Made by a program: the position numbers and the translations under genes. Below are positions 1 to 12,000 of a DNA stretch of 64,000 nt, one piece after another; positions within the stretch are counted from its first letter, which is position 1; each line of letters begins with the position of its first letter. Source of the stretch: Pseudocercospora fijiensis CIRAD86 (lineage: Eukaryota > Ascomycota > Dothideomycetes > Mycosphaerellales > Mycosphaerellaceae); NCBI RefSeq assembly GCF_000340215.1, contig NW_006921534.1, positions 2,143,248 to 2,207,247 on the forward strand. Reading direction: 5' to 3'. The notes below the pieces were generated by a model. It made no database searches. It was given only the letters and a program-made list of their open reading frames with translations, and had not been told where the DNA came from.

Positions 1-1
1 A

Positions 2-530
2 ATAGTTAGATAAGGAGATAAGAAGACAGTAGATACGCTATTAGATAATAACGAGGTTGTAGAAGATTAAGACCTAACTATAGATTATCCGGACGAAGAT
101 ATAAGCGACTTTAATAACGCTACCGACGAAGACGACTCTCGCTTAACAATGCCGCCGCTAGTACGACTAAACTTTAATCGTAGGTCTTTATTAAGTGTAA
201 CTCCGACTCTAACTCTATTAGGTAGAAGAGATAGGTCTACGAGTATATAGTTAGCGTATAGACAGAAGAAGCGTAAGAAGCTAGTTAACGACGAGTCGAC
301 TAACTTGCGGCCGGATTTAAAGAAGTTAATAAGTTATATAGCTTCTCGTACGGATAGTAGCGTATAGTAGGATATAGCAACTACGATAGCTATTACTAAG
401 TTAAATAAAGGAATACAAAAGATATAAGGAGATCTTACTATAATAATAGGATAGATAGTATAGAAGCAGAGGCAGGAGTTGTAGGCGTAGGTATAAGCGT
501 AAATAAGTAAGTTTAACCCCGAGAACTTTG
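2..530 (+). pseudogene. Unidentified RIP-degraded coding remnant
   Basis: Reading the plus strand from base 2 gives one frame that stays open across the segment except for TAG/TAA codons of the kind RIP makes from Trp and Gln codons. The predicted chain is rich in Asp/Glu near the start (around bases 95-145) and in Lys/Arg later (around 255-335). It runs directly into the LTR-like repeat at 531, so it is probably the inner end of a retroelement on the opposite strand from copies A and B. I recognise no domain. The left end is cut by the window. Confidence 0.35.
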
Positions 531-1250
531 TAAGAAGGGTTATATTAGCAGGTAGATAGGGTAGTAGTAAATTAGTATAGTATTCGATAGAGAACTAGGA
601 GGAGAAGGAGGAAGGTAGGCTAGTTAGCCTACTACTAAGCGCTAAGCCCTGCCTAAGGCATTAAGACCCTAGCTTTACTCGAGCCTAGTTATATACTAAT
701 TACGTATAACCTCTTTAGTCCTAATATACGCTTCCCTTCTAAAGGCCGCGCCCTCGTAGCCGGTCTTTATCTTAGTCTTAACCTCTATTGCTGCTAACTT
801 AGTAGGTCTAATAAGCTACTTAGCCCGCGCTAAATTAAATACTTAACTACCTAATTGTAAGCGAAGCTCGCCTTATAATAATAAGGGCTCTAAGGGTGTC
901 AAATCCCCTCTTTAGCTACTACGCAATTCCCCGGATTCTAGAAGCTAAAGCTCTAATTGGCTGAATTCTATAAGAACTGCTAGGACGGTAGAATGGCAGA
1001 ACTCGCCTTCCGAAGATTACGTTACTTTCGACTTTATAACAATGCGCTAACAGTACTATACGCCGATAGCAATAGCCCTATTATTGCGAGCGAAGCTCGC
1101 CTTACAATAGCAACGTAGGTACTAATCTAGTTGCTAGAATGCGCACTTAGCTACACGTGACGCCAAGCCGACCCCGGATTTCAGAATCCTATATACCTAA
1201 TTGGTTAATTTCTACAAGTAGAGACTTTCGGAGCTAGCGCCGGTATCTCC

Positions 1251-1332
1251 GAACAAGCGCCGACTTCCCGAACAAGCGCCGACTTCCCGAATAAGCGCCG
1301 ACTTCCCGAACAAGCGCCGACTTCCCGAACAA
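1251..1332. repeat. 19 bp minisatellite
   Basis: Four near-perfect head-to-tail copies of a 19 bp unit (GAACAAGCGCCGACTTCCC) begin at 1251, 1270, 1289 and 1308, followed by a partial fifth. The third unit differs by one C-to-T change. The unit is much more GC-rich than its surroundings. There are no spacers, so it is not a CRISPR-like array. Confidence 0.9.
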
Positions 1333-1709
1333 CCGCTAGTAAAGCCTTTTGCCTTCCTTCTAATACTTCAAATATATAGTAAAATATATAGTAAAATATA
1401 CAAACAATTAATAAGAAAATTAATAAGAAAATTAACTAAAACATTAATAAAAGAATTTATAAAACAACTTTTAATAAAAGAACCTATAGAAAAATTAATT
1501 TTAATTATAGAAAACATACGATTTAAATTTATAAAATTACCGAAAAATATTAAAGGAACAAGAGCGAGAATAAGAGCGAGGAACCCTAAAATTCGCGGCT
1601 CCGCTATACTAGGTATATATAAAATTTAAAAACTCGCGGGCGCTACCGCTATTACTACGTAAGTAGAAGGAGTAGAAGTACTTACGTACGGGTACTATCC
1701 TGGTTAGTA

Positions 1710-2030
1710 AAACATTTAACAAAACAACAAACAAAACAACTAATAAAACAACTAATAAAACAACTAATAAAACAACTAATAAAACAATTAATAGAATAAT
1801 TAACAAAACAATTAATAAAACAATTAACAAAACAATTAATAAACCAATTAATAAAACGATAAATAAAACAATTAACAGAACAATTAACAAAACAATTAAC
1901 AAAACAATTAATAAAACAATGAATTCAGAATAAAACAATAGTAGAACAATTAGTAAGGCAATTAATTAAATAATTAATTAAACAATTAGTAAAGCAATTA
2001 GTTAAACAATTAGTTAAACAATTAATAAAA
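1710..2030. repeat. AT-rich 12 bp minisatellite
   Basis: About 25 degenerate tandem copies of a 12 bp unit resembling AATAAAACAATT. The unit length is divisible by three, so the reverse strand stays open at 1609-1938 and would encode a Leu/Ile/Val repeat. This is a repeat artefact rather than a gene. Confidence 0.85.
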
Positions 2031-3023
2031 TAAATTATGTTCTAGTAAATAAATAACTTATAATAAAGTTAAAAAGAAGGTAAATAATAAACTAGAGAAG
2101 AAACTAAATAATAAAGCAAATAATAGATTAAATAAAAAACTAGAGAACAAAGTAAATAATAAACTAAATAATAAGCTAATTAATAGACTAAATAATAAGC
2201 TAGTACTAAACTAAGTAGTAAGATAGAAAACAAGTAATAAATAAGGATATAAATAAGAGGACTTAGACGTATTAGAAAAAAGAAAACATATAATAAAAAT
2301 AAATAAGAAAATATAAAATAGGTAAGTAAAACAAGTAAGATACTAAATAGAAAAACTGTAAAACATTAAAGAAAAAAATTAAAAATAGTTTTTTTAATAA
2401 TATAAAAAGTAGTAATAGATATAAAAAATTAGAGAAAACTAGAATAAAAGTAAGTAATATATATAAAGTTAAAAATAATAAAGTAGTATCTAAAATACTA
2501 GAAAAGAAAAATAGTAATATAAAAATATAAAAATACTTATTCCTAATAAACTATTCTAATAGAACTAAATCGTATAATAATAGTAATAGCTTCAAGGTCT
2601 AGCTTCGAGGTCTAAAGAACCGAATTAGCTTAGTATATATAAGGCGAAAGCTTCGCTCGCACTCCTCTAGGCACGCGCTAGCCGCCTAGGAGTACATTTT
2701 TATATAACTATGTTAAACCTCACCTCTAACAATACAATATACAACTCTAACTGCGCTATCTCTATATATAATAAACTATAAAGTAATATATATCTACAAG
2801 AATTGAAGGCCTTCGACTAATTATAATACGAGCGCGTCTTCCCTACTATAATAGGTAGACGTACGAGGTATTGCAGTACTGCCTCCGTTCTAAGTAATAT
2901 CGTATCGAGTTCTTTGCGTCTACTTTTAAAAAACCTAGCAATATCCGCTTCCGAGGGTTTGTCCGTTTCCGAGGGTTATTGTTCTTGTTATTTATAGTTT
3001 CGCTAGCCCTAATTAGCTAAGGG

Positions 3024-3183
3024 TATATTAGCAGGTAGATAGGGTAGTAGTAGGTACAAGTAGTATTCGATAAGGAGCTAGGAGGAGAGAGAGGAAGTAA
3101 GAAGGGTATGTTAGCAGGTAGATAGGGTAGTAGTAGGTACAAGTAGTATTCGATAAGGAGCTAGGAGGAGAGGGAGGAAGGCA
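3024..3183. repeat. 80 bp tandem duplication at LTR start
   Basis: The first 80 bases of the LTR-like repeat (starting GGTATATTAGCAGG) occur twice in a row, at about 3024-3103 and 3104-3183. The 22184 copy has this segment only once. The two copies differ at only a few sites. Confidence 0.75.
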
Positions 3184-4523
3184 GGAGAGTTAGCCTAACG
3201 CTAAGCGCTAAGCCCTACCTAAGGCATTAAGACCCTAGCTTTACTCGGCCTAGTTATATACTAATTACGTATAGCCTCTTTAGCCCTAACACACGCTTCC
3301 CTTCTAAAGGCCGCGCCCTCGTAGCCGGTCTTTATCTTAGTCTTAACCTCTATTGCTGCTAACTTAGTAGGTCTAATAAGCTACTTAGCCCGCGCTAAAT
3401 TAAATACTTAACTACCTAATTATGTAACTATGTTAAACCTCACCTCTAATAATACAATATACAACTCTAACTGCGCTATCTCTATATATAATAAACTATA
3501 AAGTAATATATATCTATAAGAATTGAAGGCCTTCGACTAATTATAATACGAGCGCGTCTTCCCTATTGTAATAGGTAGACGTACGAGGTATTGTAGTACT
3601 GCCTCCGTTCTAAGTAATATCGTATCGAGTTCTTTGCGTCTACTCTTAAAAAACCTAGCAATATCCGCTTCCGAGGGTTTGTCCGTTTCCGAGGGTTATT
3701 GTTCTTATTATTTATAGTTTCGCTAGCCCTAATTAGCTAGGTTTAGCAGCCTTTAAGTGTTAATCTTATCTTATCTTTTCAAAAAACATAGCTCGTCTAG
3801 TTTCTATAGGTAAAGGCTATTATAAGTGCAGTAGTAGAGGTTCGCCTCGCTTGAAGGGTTAGATAGATCGAGGAGTAACCTATTGTCCGCAAGATCGACC
3901 CTAGCTAGCTTAGCTCTATAGTTTTGCCCTTAGTTAGTTAGTCTATTAGTCTACTCAATCTTTTAAGCGGCTTAAAGTTTTAACTCGGCCTTAAAGTTTT
4001 GATTAAACCTTTAACAGGCTTAAAGCTTTAATTAAAGTTTTAATTAAAGGTACCTTAGGCTCGTAGTATAGGTAAGGTTATGTCTATAGGCGTAGCGACA
4101 ATAGCAAGTAATGTTAACAATAGCGGCGCTAGTCGTCTTAGCGCTAACTTTACCTCGCTTCTAATCTCCTCCTTCTACTAATAACACACTCCGTAATACT
4201 GTTACTAATATAGCCGCGCCGGCCGTACCGCCCTTTAGTATAGGCGAGACGCTGTCGTTATTATTATTATTACTATTCCACGCGCACACGTACCGCCCTC
4301 GCCGATCGCCTAGGCCTCGAGGCCTCGATAGAAGGAAGGAACAAGAGGGGGCGTTAAAAGGAGGGTCTTATAGGGTACGCTAGTAAAGAGGTAGGTTTCT
4401 TAAAAGAGTAGGCGATTAGTTAATAGTTATAGCGCGTTTATTAACGCTCGGTACGCATCTACTATAGTAGTATAGTCTTATTGTCCTTTATTGCCGACAA
4501 TTGCTTGCCTCTAATTAGTTAGC
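3104..4523 (-). mobile_element. LTR of gypsy copy A, 3' side
   Basis: This segment matches 22184-23506 along its whole length and lies just beyond the end of the copy A pol frame, which is the position of a 3' LTR for a minus-strand element. Its start is also matched at 531 and 29368. The exact outer ends are not resolved because RIP would have changed TG...CA termini. Length is about 1.4 kb. Confidence 0.6.
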
Positions 4524-4548
4524 TAATAGCACCCCGGGGGTAGCATTA
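4524..4548. repeat. 25 bp near-palindrome, copy 1
   Basis: First of seven copies of a near-palindrome with TAAT at the left edge, an ACCCC-GGGGT core and ATTA at the right edge. It lies between the copy A LTR and the end of the copy A pol frame. The equivalent place in copy B carries copy 7. Confidence 0.85.
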
Positions 4549-4578
4549 ATCCTAGGCTTAGTAGTAATATTATAGGCA

Positions 4579-4685
4579 TTATAAGCTCTTAGCCTTCTTC
4601 GTGTTCTTTACGCTAGTCTAATATTTATCTAATAACTTAGTTATATCCTTAAACGAGTCTTTAGCCTCCTATAAGTCCTATTTAG
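4579..4685 (-). pseudogene. C-terminal end of gypsy copy A pol (chromodomain tail)
   Basis: The minus strand here encodes the last stretch of the copy A chromodomain protein, ending in a Lys-rich tail and a stop at 4579. The rest of the frame resumes at 16792 on the other side of the 12.1 kb insertion. Copy B (23551-23655) shows the uninterrupted version. RIP-type stops are present. Confidence 0.7.
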
Positions 4686-4964
4686 TAAAGGACGGAAACT
4701 AATACTACTACTACTACTTGTAGCAATAGTATAGGCTACCGAGGGTAACATAACCTATAGCAATATAGGCAGCTATGTTTAGTAAGATAGGATAACGAGA
4801 CTGTCGCTTAGGCTAATAACTAGAGCCCTGCAACATAGGCATTGTAGAAGTGTAATATAAACAATGTGCTATACGAGGTTAATAATCTGTCTACTTTGCA
4901 GAAGGAGGCCTCTTATATAGGCTTAAAACTAGCCTATAGGTATAGGGCCGGTTACTAGCCAATA
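4686..4964 (-). repeat. 3' LTR of the 12.1 kb element
   Basis: 279 bp direct repeat of 16509-16787. On the minus strand it begins TATTGG and ends CCTTTA, consistent with TG...CA ends after RIP. A TATATAAG sequence lies within it in the minus-strand sense. Differences from the other LTR are mainly transitions. Confidence 0.85.
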
Positions 4965-5070
4965 TCCCTCCCTTTCTTCGTATCTAACTAGATACGCTTT
5001 ATATTGCGCGCTTAAAACAAACATATATGCATCCTTAGCGTTCTTAGCTAAGGCTATTTTTAGAACTCCG

Positions 5071-5095
5071 TAATAACACCCCCGGGGTAGCATTA
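5071..5095. repeat. 25 bp near-palindrome, copy 2
   Basis: Copy with the core ACCCCCGGGGT. It lies downstream of the third reading frame of the 12.1 kb element, between that frame's stop and the 3' LTR. It shares the following ATCCTAG bases with copy 1. Confidence 0.85.
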
Positions 5096-5436
5096 ATCCT
5101 AGATACTATAATTATGTAAAAACAACTTCCTAAGCAATACTATATAGACCTACTATTGCTTTAACGCGCCGTAATCCTTACTAGCAATAACCTTATCTAC
5201 TAGTCGGTTCTCGAAATCTCCTCCGTATGCGTTAAAGCTATTAGTACCGAAGTACTGTCCCTCGTAGAAAGCTTGATTAACGAGGAGGTTAGTAGCCTTT
5301 TCCTTTGTAGCATTCTCCTAATCGTATAGATATTCCTTAAGTCCCTCGTTATTAAGCTAGAGGATCTGTTTAACTTCGTTCTAAATAACGTAACTTAACT
5401 AAGGAATCCTACTAACTAGGGCGTCGGAGATGCAAC

Positions 5437-7893
5437 TAAGGCCTTCGACTAAGATAGCGGTAGGGAAGGGGAACGGTACGAAGGTGTTCGAACCTAGAAG
5501 GGCGGTTAGATTGCGGTGCGCCGCCCTTAGCAACCTCGGCGACGGTCAAGTTATCGTAACCCTTAATCTTAGTGCCGTCGATAACGCGAGAGTAGCCTAG
5601 GTTAATTAACATACGGTTGCTCTTAGTCTTTAGATTACTATATAGTAGGTATAGCATCTAAATAGAGACTTTGTACTCCTTTAGAGGGTTGAGGATCTAC
5701 TCTGCCTTACGCCCCTTACTATTAGGCTAACTATCGAATATATAGTCGAGGTCGTCGTCGGTAAGGTACTTATTAGTAAGCTTACCGATCTTGCTTAGCG
5801 GGACTAGGCTACGAGCCTTAAGCTTCTTAACCTAGTTCGCAAAGACCTCGGGCTAATGCATGCCTTCGACAATAGTAGAGTAGCTAGTCTTATCCTTAGA
5901 TATAAGATAGACCTTAATGCGTAGGTAACTAGCACCCTCGCTAGCTGCGAGCTTAACTATATCTTGTCCGAGACGAGCAGACTCCTTAGAAGGATAGTTT
6001 TTATAAGTACCGCCAACCTTAAAGAACTTAGTAGGCTTAGGGATAGAGATAAGCTCGTATACGTAATTAGGTCGAAGGGCGATAGCTAAGAGCTATAGGG
6101 CAGGGTGCTAGCGGACGATTTAGTTGCTTACACTATAAGTTTAAAAGGCATTACGGCCTTCCTACTTAGACTTAGGCATCGTACGTATATACTAAAGGTA
6201 CATTTTAAACTCCTCCTATATTAGGTCGATAAGGAAAGGAAGATATGCTCTACGAGGCTCTTATAACTAGCTAAAGACTTAAGGGAAGATAGCATTGCTA
6301 GTCTAGCGAAAGCGGTCGAAGGAAGTGCCTTAGCTAAGGATGCTAGTAACGAACTTGCTCTAGCGATCCGTTAGCGTAAGGGCGCGAGTAATAGTACTAG
6401 TAGGGTTGAACGTATAGAGTTCTAGAGATGTCGGGGCGGTAACAGGGCGTCTAGGAAACCAGTTAGTATAGGCCTAATTAGCCTTAAGGGCAGCGAAGGC
6501 GTCTTAATTAGGAACCTTGCGACTAATCTTTAATAGGCGGCCGACGAGGACAATTGCCTTAGTACTAGCATAGAGACTACAGACCTTAGCGGCCTTCTTA
6601 ATATAGTTAGTATATATAGAGAACGGCTCTTCTCCTAGCTTGCTAAGGTCGTCGAGCTGTTAATAGATAGATAGGGCAGTAGGAGCTTTGCCTATATCGG
6701 CTTTAGGAACTATATCGATCTTAGTAATAAGGTGCGCAATAGAGTCGCCCTTATAAGAACTACAGATATTCTTAGTTAATAGGATCGGCGAGAGCCCTCT
6801 ATCTCTACGCTCGCTAAAGGAGCCTTCGGAGGAGACATCTTCTAATAGTGCATCTAGTATATTAATATCCGAGTTACTATAGTTAGTACTATAGTTAGTC
6901 CTAGAAGGGGCGCTATACTTCTTAGTAGCCTTACGGAGGGCCTAGCGAGCATGCAATGCCTTCTTACGCGCTGCTTCGGCCTTAGCGCGCTCGTCCTTAA
7001 CTTCCTAAGGGACTTTACGGTTACGGGTCGAGCGACGGTCTTAAGCCTATATCTCTGTAGCGAGCGCGAGACTAGCAGCCGTATCGGCCTCTGTTTCTAG
7101 GCGAAGAGCCTTACGTTTAAGGACATTAACGATAGGAGCCTCTTAACCTTTAATAATAAAACCTATACTATTAATACGACAGCCCTTCTCTTTTAGTAGA
7201 TCCTTAGTTGTCTATATATTAAGATCGATCTAGACAATTGCATCGTAGTACTACTTCTAGTAGGATATCGTAAAGTCGTTAAGCGTAAAGGACAAGTTAA
7301 GTAACTGCTTGCCTACCTTCTTACTAGCGGTAGACATACGATAGATTATAGTGCGGGAAAGGTGCTTAGCGCCTTAACGACGGACCTTATACTTATTAAC
7401 GAACGAAGAGACCTGCTTTATACGCTCTTATCTACCGTAGGCGAAGTTAACAAGGCTCTTAGGAAGACTACTTAGTCCTCCCTAATATTCGAAGGCCTAG
7501 TCGAGGGTCTTAAAGCGCAAGCGAATCTAGGTGCCGGCCGTCTCGAGGCTATAGACGATAGGAAAGGCTTGTTCGATATCTATATCGTTAAGGACCTTAC
7601 GCTTAAAGACACGCTTACCGATAGACTAACGCAAGTTGTTTATACCGTACGTAACTAAGATAGTAGCCTTCTTAATGTTCCTATTAATAACGCGTAGTAG
7701 GGTGCGAGCGTTCTAGATCTTCTCTTAAGGGTCTTTAAGGGCGGTAACGATCTAGAAGCAGTGCTCGAGGCTAGTTGCAGCAGCTAAGGCGCTATCGGAG
7801 GGGGCTTCGATCGGGACTAGTACGCCTAGGTTTAGGGCTAGTAGGTTGCTACTACTACTAGCGCCTAGCGGATTTAGGGCGCCGGAAGACATC
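5437..7893 (-). pseudogene. Unrecognised third ORF of the 12.1 kb retroelement
   Basis: From an ATG at 7893 a single minus-strand frame runs about 818 codons to 5437, broken only by TAG/TAA codons that fit RIP of Trp and Gln codons. The N-terminal part is Ser/Leu/Ala-rich. The middle contains a highly charged Arg/Lys/Glu/Ala segment (around 6940-7060) that could be helical. The C-terminal third (5640-6080) is well preserved, with alternating basic and hydrophobic stretches and an acidic patch near 5750. I see no reverse transcriptase, integrase, envelope or transposase motif. Its position after pol and before the 3' LTR is where some gypsy elements carry an extra gene. The function is unknown. 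Confidence 0.55.
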
Positions 7894-8743
7894 TTAGTCG
7901 ACCGGAGCGGAAAGGAGTTAGTAACAAGCTTGTAAAAACGTTCGTAGCTTGTTAATAATAATTAAAGGGTTTAGATAGAAAAGGGAGGGGGGGTAGGCGG
8001 TAGTAAGTTAGTTAGTGCTCGAGTAGAAGAAAGAGCTTAGAAGGCTCGCCTTAAATAGGGTACGAAGGTAGCGTAGTCCGTATGTTCCGGTAAAGCAAAC
8101 AGATAACGATTACATATAGACCCTAAAAAGTAAAGCTATATACGAGACTCTTTTATTAGTAGAGCGGCTAAAGTTTAACAATCGATCTAGCTAATTGCTA
8201 GTAGCGACTACGCGCCTTTGTTAACCTCTAGCTTTCGTAGATTCCCGCGCACTCGAAATGTAACTAGTTAGTTCGAGTACCTAGTAGCAATCTATAGTAG
8301 TAAGGCTAGCGGGACTAATAACACCCCCGGGGTAGTATTAGCTTTTCTCTAGAGATGCTCGGCAACTAGGAGCAAATCGCCTAGGCCTAGCGCAGCTTGT
8401 ATTAGCCTATAGCACTGTCGTTATAGATGCAGCATTACCTTTTATAGTAGCAGGCATGTAAACGTAGCCCGTACGTTCTTCTTTCTTCTAGACACTAAGC
8501 TTAGCGGCCTAAGGTCCCTATTCTTAGAGGCTATAGGCCTAGGTTGCTGCGTCTATCTAAGAGCTAGGAAGGGAGAGGAATCCTCCCTTTCTTAGTGTCC
8601 TACGTAACTAATGCTAATTAGGGCAGGAACAATCTCTAGTAGAGTACCTTGTTGTCGTTGCTACTTAAGGGTAGTTGCTAGAGTCTAGGAACCTAGAGGG
8701 AAGTGGTCCTAGAAGGGTAGAGGGTTAGGTTCGGCTATTTTCC
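7894..8743. other. Non-coding spacer between third ORF and pol
   Basis: This stretch lies inside the 12.1 kb element and has no convincing frame on either strand. It holds palindrome copy 3 (8316-8340) and ends at palindrome copy 4 (8744-8768). It may contain the promoter or leader of the third frame, but no specific signal can be supported. Confidence 0.4.
8316..8340. repeat. 25 bp near-palindrome, copy 3
   Basis: Copy with core ACCCCCGGGGT and the best-matched right arm (GTATTA). It lies upstream of the third reading frame in the minus-strand sense. Confidence 0.85.
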
Positions 8744-8768
8744 TAATACTACCTCCGGGGTATTATTA
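8744..8768. repeat. 25 bp near-palindrome, copy 4
   Basis: Here symmetry extends beyond 25 bp: TTTTCC before and GGAAAA after also pair, giving a potential stem-loop of about 37 bases. It lies about 270 bases past the pol stop in the minus-strand sense. Confidence 0.85.
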
Positions 8769-9036
8769 GGAAAACACGCCTCGTATAGTTCTATCTAAGG
8801 AAACAAGAGTAAAGGAATAAAGTTATAGCAACATTAATCGAAAGTAAAGGCAAAGCAAAAGACAATAATAGGATAAACCAAAAGCAATAAACGAGAGTAT
8901 AAACATTAGTAGGAACAGACAATAGGTAAGGACTAAAGGTATAGGGCGGCACTATATTAATAGCGCGGAGAACGATCGATAAGAGTAAGGAAGCAACGTA
9001 GTAGAGGTAGGCAGAGGTACGGAAGAGCAAGCAATT

Positions 9037-12000
9037 ATTTAGTCTCGGGATCTAGCTATAATTCTAGGCGGTCTTCGTCGCTAGACTAGTTAGGTTCCTC
9101 GGAGTTAGAGTTAGATAGCTAAAAGTCTAGTTTACTATTAGAATCGGAATTAATATCGGAAACGCTCTATATATAGTTAATCCGTATATAACCCTCCCTC
9201 TGTTCTTAAGTTATTCCTAATAGCTTACTAAGACGAACCTAGGGATAGGCATAGTTCTTAGGCAGAACAGGATCTATAATAGCGGTAGGATCCTCCTCCC
9301 GATAGGCATCTAAGGACGGTAGAGGGTCTATAGAGGCACTAACTTCCTCCTNNNNNNNNNNNNNNNNNNNNNNNNNNNNNNNNNNNNNNNNNNNNNNNNN
9401 NNNNNNNNNNNNNNNNNNNNNNNNNNNNNNNNNNNNNNNNNNNNNNNNNNNTACTGCTTCGCCTCTCTCCGAAGCCGACGTTGTCGAGCAAGACCCTCTT
9501 AAGAAGTAGTAGTTATATCCTTAAGAGCCTTAGCGCGTAGGGTAAGGAGATCTGCTCTAGTACGAACAGACCCCTAGTCGTAAACGCTATACGTACGGTA
9601 GGACAACTTAATCGGAAGAACGGCGTCCCTTCTAATTATAAGCTCTACTAGCGTAAGTCTAGTCGTATCGATAATAGTAGTTCGATCCGCCTAGAGAAGG
9701 GCTAGAACGCGGGTAGAGATAGGAACGGACCTATCCCCTCTATTAGTTATCTTAGATAGGGCATCAATTAAAGACCGATAGCTACGCTTAATAATAGCAT
9801 TCGACTAGGGATAGTACGGGGAGATGCGAACGTTCTTAGCCCCGTACGAAATAAGCAGCGCTTGAACCTCCTTAGCTATATTGTTCGTAGCGTTGTCTAA
9901 GATAACCTTGTAAGGTATTCCCTAGCGGCAAAACAGATCCTTAAATAAGAAGGTAGCTATATTACGGGCATTAATAGCACCGCAACCTTTGTAGAAATAA
10001 TAGGCCTCCGGCTATCGAGAAAGACCCTCTCGAATAATATATAGGCTATTATTGCGGCTAAGATAGACCCTATCGCTATACTACCGCTCCCTAACTAACT
10101 AGGTAGTAGGGATACGTAGCTCTCCTAGACGCCGGTAGCTATTCCTAAAGTTGCACTTAGGACAGCTCTTATAGTAGCGGGAGATATTAGCCTATACACC
10201 GTCCTACTAGTAGCGTCGACGAAGGATATCGAAGGTGCCCTCCGCCGCCCGGTAGCCGAGCTTATCGTAAACGGAGCGAAGGATTTCTTATCGGGCTGCT
10301 AGATCGTTAATAATACGCTAGAGCGGTATATTAATTATAGCCTATCGCTAAAGGATGCGATCTTTAATAAGGAACCTCCGAGAATAGCGAATAATACGAC
10401 GGTATTAACTCCTTAATAGACTAGGAGCTCTCTTCGTATAGGTAAGGAAGTAGGCGATATTATAGGAGTCGTCGGAGTAGATCCTATTAAGGATATTATC
10501 CCTACCTAGTTCGCCCGCCTTAGCATCGTCCTAGTCCTCGCCGTTAGTAGTAGGGTCTTCGTTAGACTAGTTACTAGGTTAGTCGTCGGCAGTAGACCTA
10601 GTAATTACCGGTATAGCGTTAATATAGAAGGCAGTAAAGAAGGTGCAGTTAATAACCGCGTCGATATCCTTTTCTTCTATTATCTCGGCGATGTCTTCTT
10701 CTATAGCAGGCCTTCTAGAAAGGCTATCCGGTCTAGTATGCTTCTTGCTAGGAACATAGAAGACGTCGAAATCAAACAAATAGATCTAGGCAACCTACCG
10801 AGCTATCGTAGAGTTAGGCAGGTCGGAGGCTGTACGGTTAAGTTAATAGACTAGCGTCTAAGCGTCGACTTCTAGGCGAAAGAACACTCTAAAGAGCTAA
10901 GGTCGGAACTTCTTAAGAGCCTTATAGACACTAAGGCATTCTCGCTTGCTAGCATCGTATCGGGCCTCGATAGGTTTCTATAGACCGGACTCGTACCGGA
11001 TAGGGTAACGTAAGGAGGGCTCCTTACGATTATACTATATTAGTATCTCGCCGTAGCCTTCCCCGCTCGAGTCGATAGCAACAATTAGCAGACCTACGCC
11101 TTCCGAGTAGTTAATAGAGGTAAGCGTAGGCGCGCTAACAAGTGCCTTAGTAACCTTATCCTTAGCGGCTTAGTAAACGGAGGTCTATTCAAACTCTACA
11201 TCCTTCTTAAGCAAGGCGTATAGAGGCTTATATACTAACGCAAAGTTTTCGACCTAGATACGGAAGTAGGAGACTACTCTAAGCCAGATCCGGACATCTT
11301 TCTAATAGGTAGGGTCTAGCTAGGAGACAATCTTTAGGACCCGTATATTATTAGGATAGCGGCTGTTCTTATTAGTTACAAACCCGACAATATTTATTCG
11401 TTTATATAGGAGCTAAAGCTTCTCCCTATATACCGTTAGGTTAGCTCGCTCTAGGTCGCAGAGGATACTATCGAGGTTCTAAATATATTCGAGAAAGAAC
11501 CTACGGATGCTAGGCTCTACTTCTTTATTGTCGTACCTAGTTTTAGGGCCCTTAATGCCGATGTCGTCGAGGAAAGGCATCGCTATATAGGAGATATAGG
11601 CCGCGAGGACTTAGTTTATAATGCGAACGAACTAGGCTACGGAGTTGGTTGCCCCTTAGGAAAGGGTAGTTTGTCGGTACAGTCTAAGAGGCGTTTCGAA
11701 ACTAGTAAGGTCCCGGCTATTAGGGTAGAGAGGTATCTAGTCGTAGCCCGAGAATACATTAACTAGCGAGGCTACTATACAGTTAGCAAAGGCTTCTAAG
11801 AACCTATTAGTCTCCGGAGGGAGGTTAGCATCTCTAATCGTAACTGCGTTAAACTTTTATATAGCGTTAATTAGACGGTACTTCTTTAGTTCCCTAGGAG
11901 CTGTCTTTTTCTAAACTAGGAAGTATAGGTTGCGATATAAGGCATAGGAAGGCTCTAAGGTACTAGCCTTCATACGCTGCCGTATTATGTCCTTAACTAT

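Larger units (their letters stand above)
858..2702. mobile_element. Insertion in LTR with inverted-repeat-like ends
   Basis: This block splits an LTR-like repeat that is uninterrupted elsewhere in the window. Its left end holds a GCGAAGCTCGCC-type motif and its right end holds a related motif in opposite orientation (GCGAAAGCTTCGCTCGC near 2642), like degenerate terminal inverted repeats. A second internal copy of the left motif lies near 1085. The interior is extremely AT-rich from about 1380 to 2560 and holds two tandem repeats. No coding domain is visible, so this is probably a non-autonomous DNA element; the class is not established. Confidence 0.4.
531..3018. mobile_element. LTR-like repeat, interrupted copy
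   Basis: Bases 531-857 and 2703-3018 together match the LTR-like repeat seen complete at 3104 and 22184. The two halves are contiguous in those copies (joined near 3420), so the 858-2702 block is an insertion. The 531 end resembles the copy at 29368 more than those at 3104 and 22184, which suggests two subfamilies. The copy stops at about 3018, where a further copy starts at once. Differences between copies are mostly C/T and G/A changes, as expected from RIP. Confidence 0.6.

Noticed and set aside
1251..1332. Direct repeats resembling a CRISPR array
   Set aside because: The units are head to tail with no spacers, and the genome is fungal.
1609..1938. Open frame encoding a Leu/Ile/Val repeat on the minus strand
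   Set aside because: It is the translation of a 12 bp AT-rich minisatellite; no start context or family.
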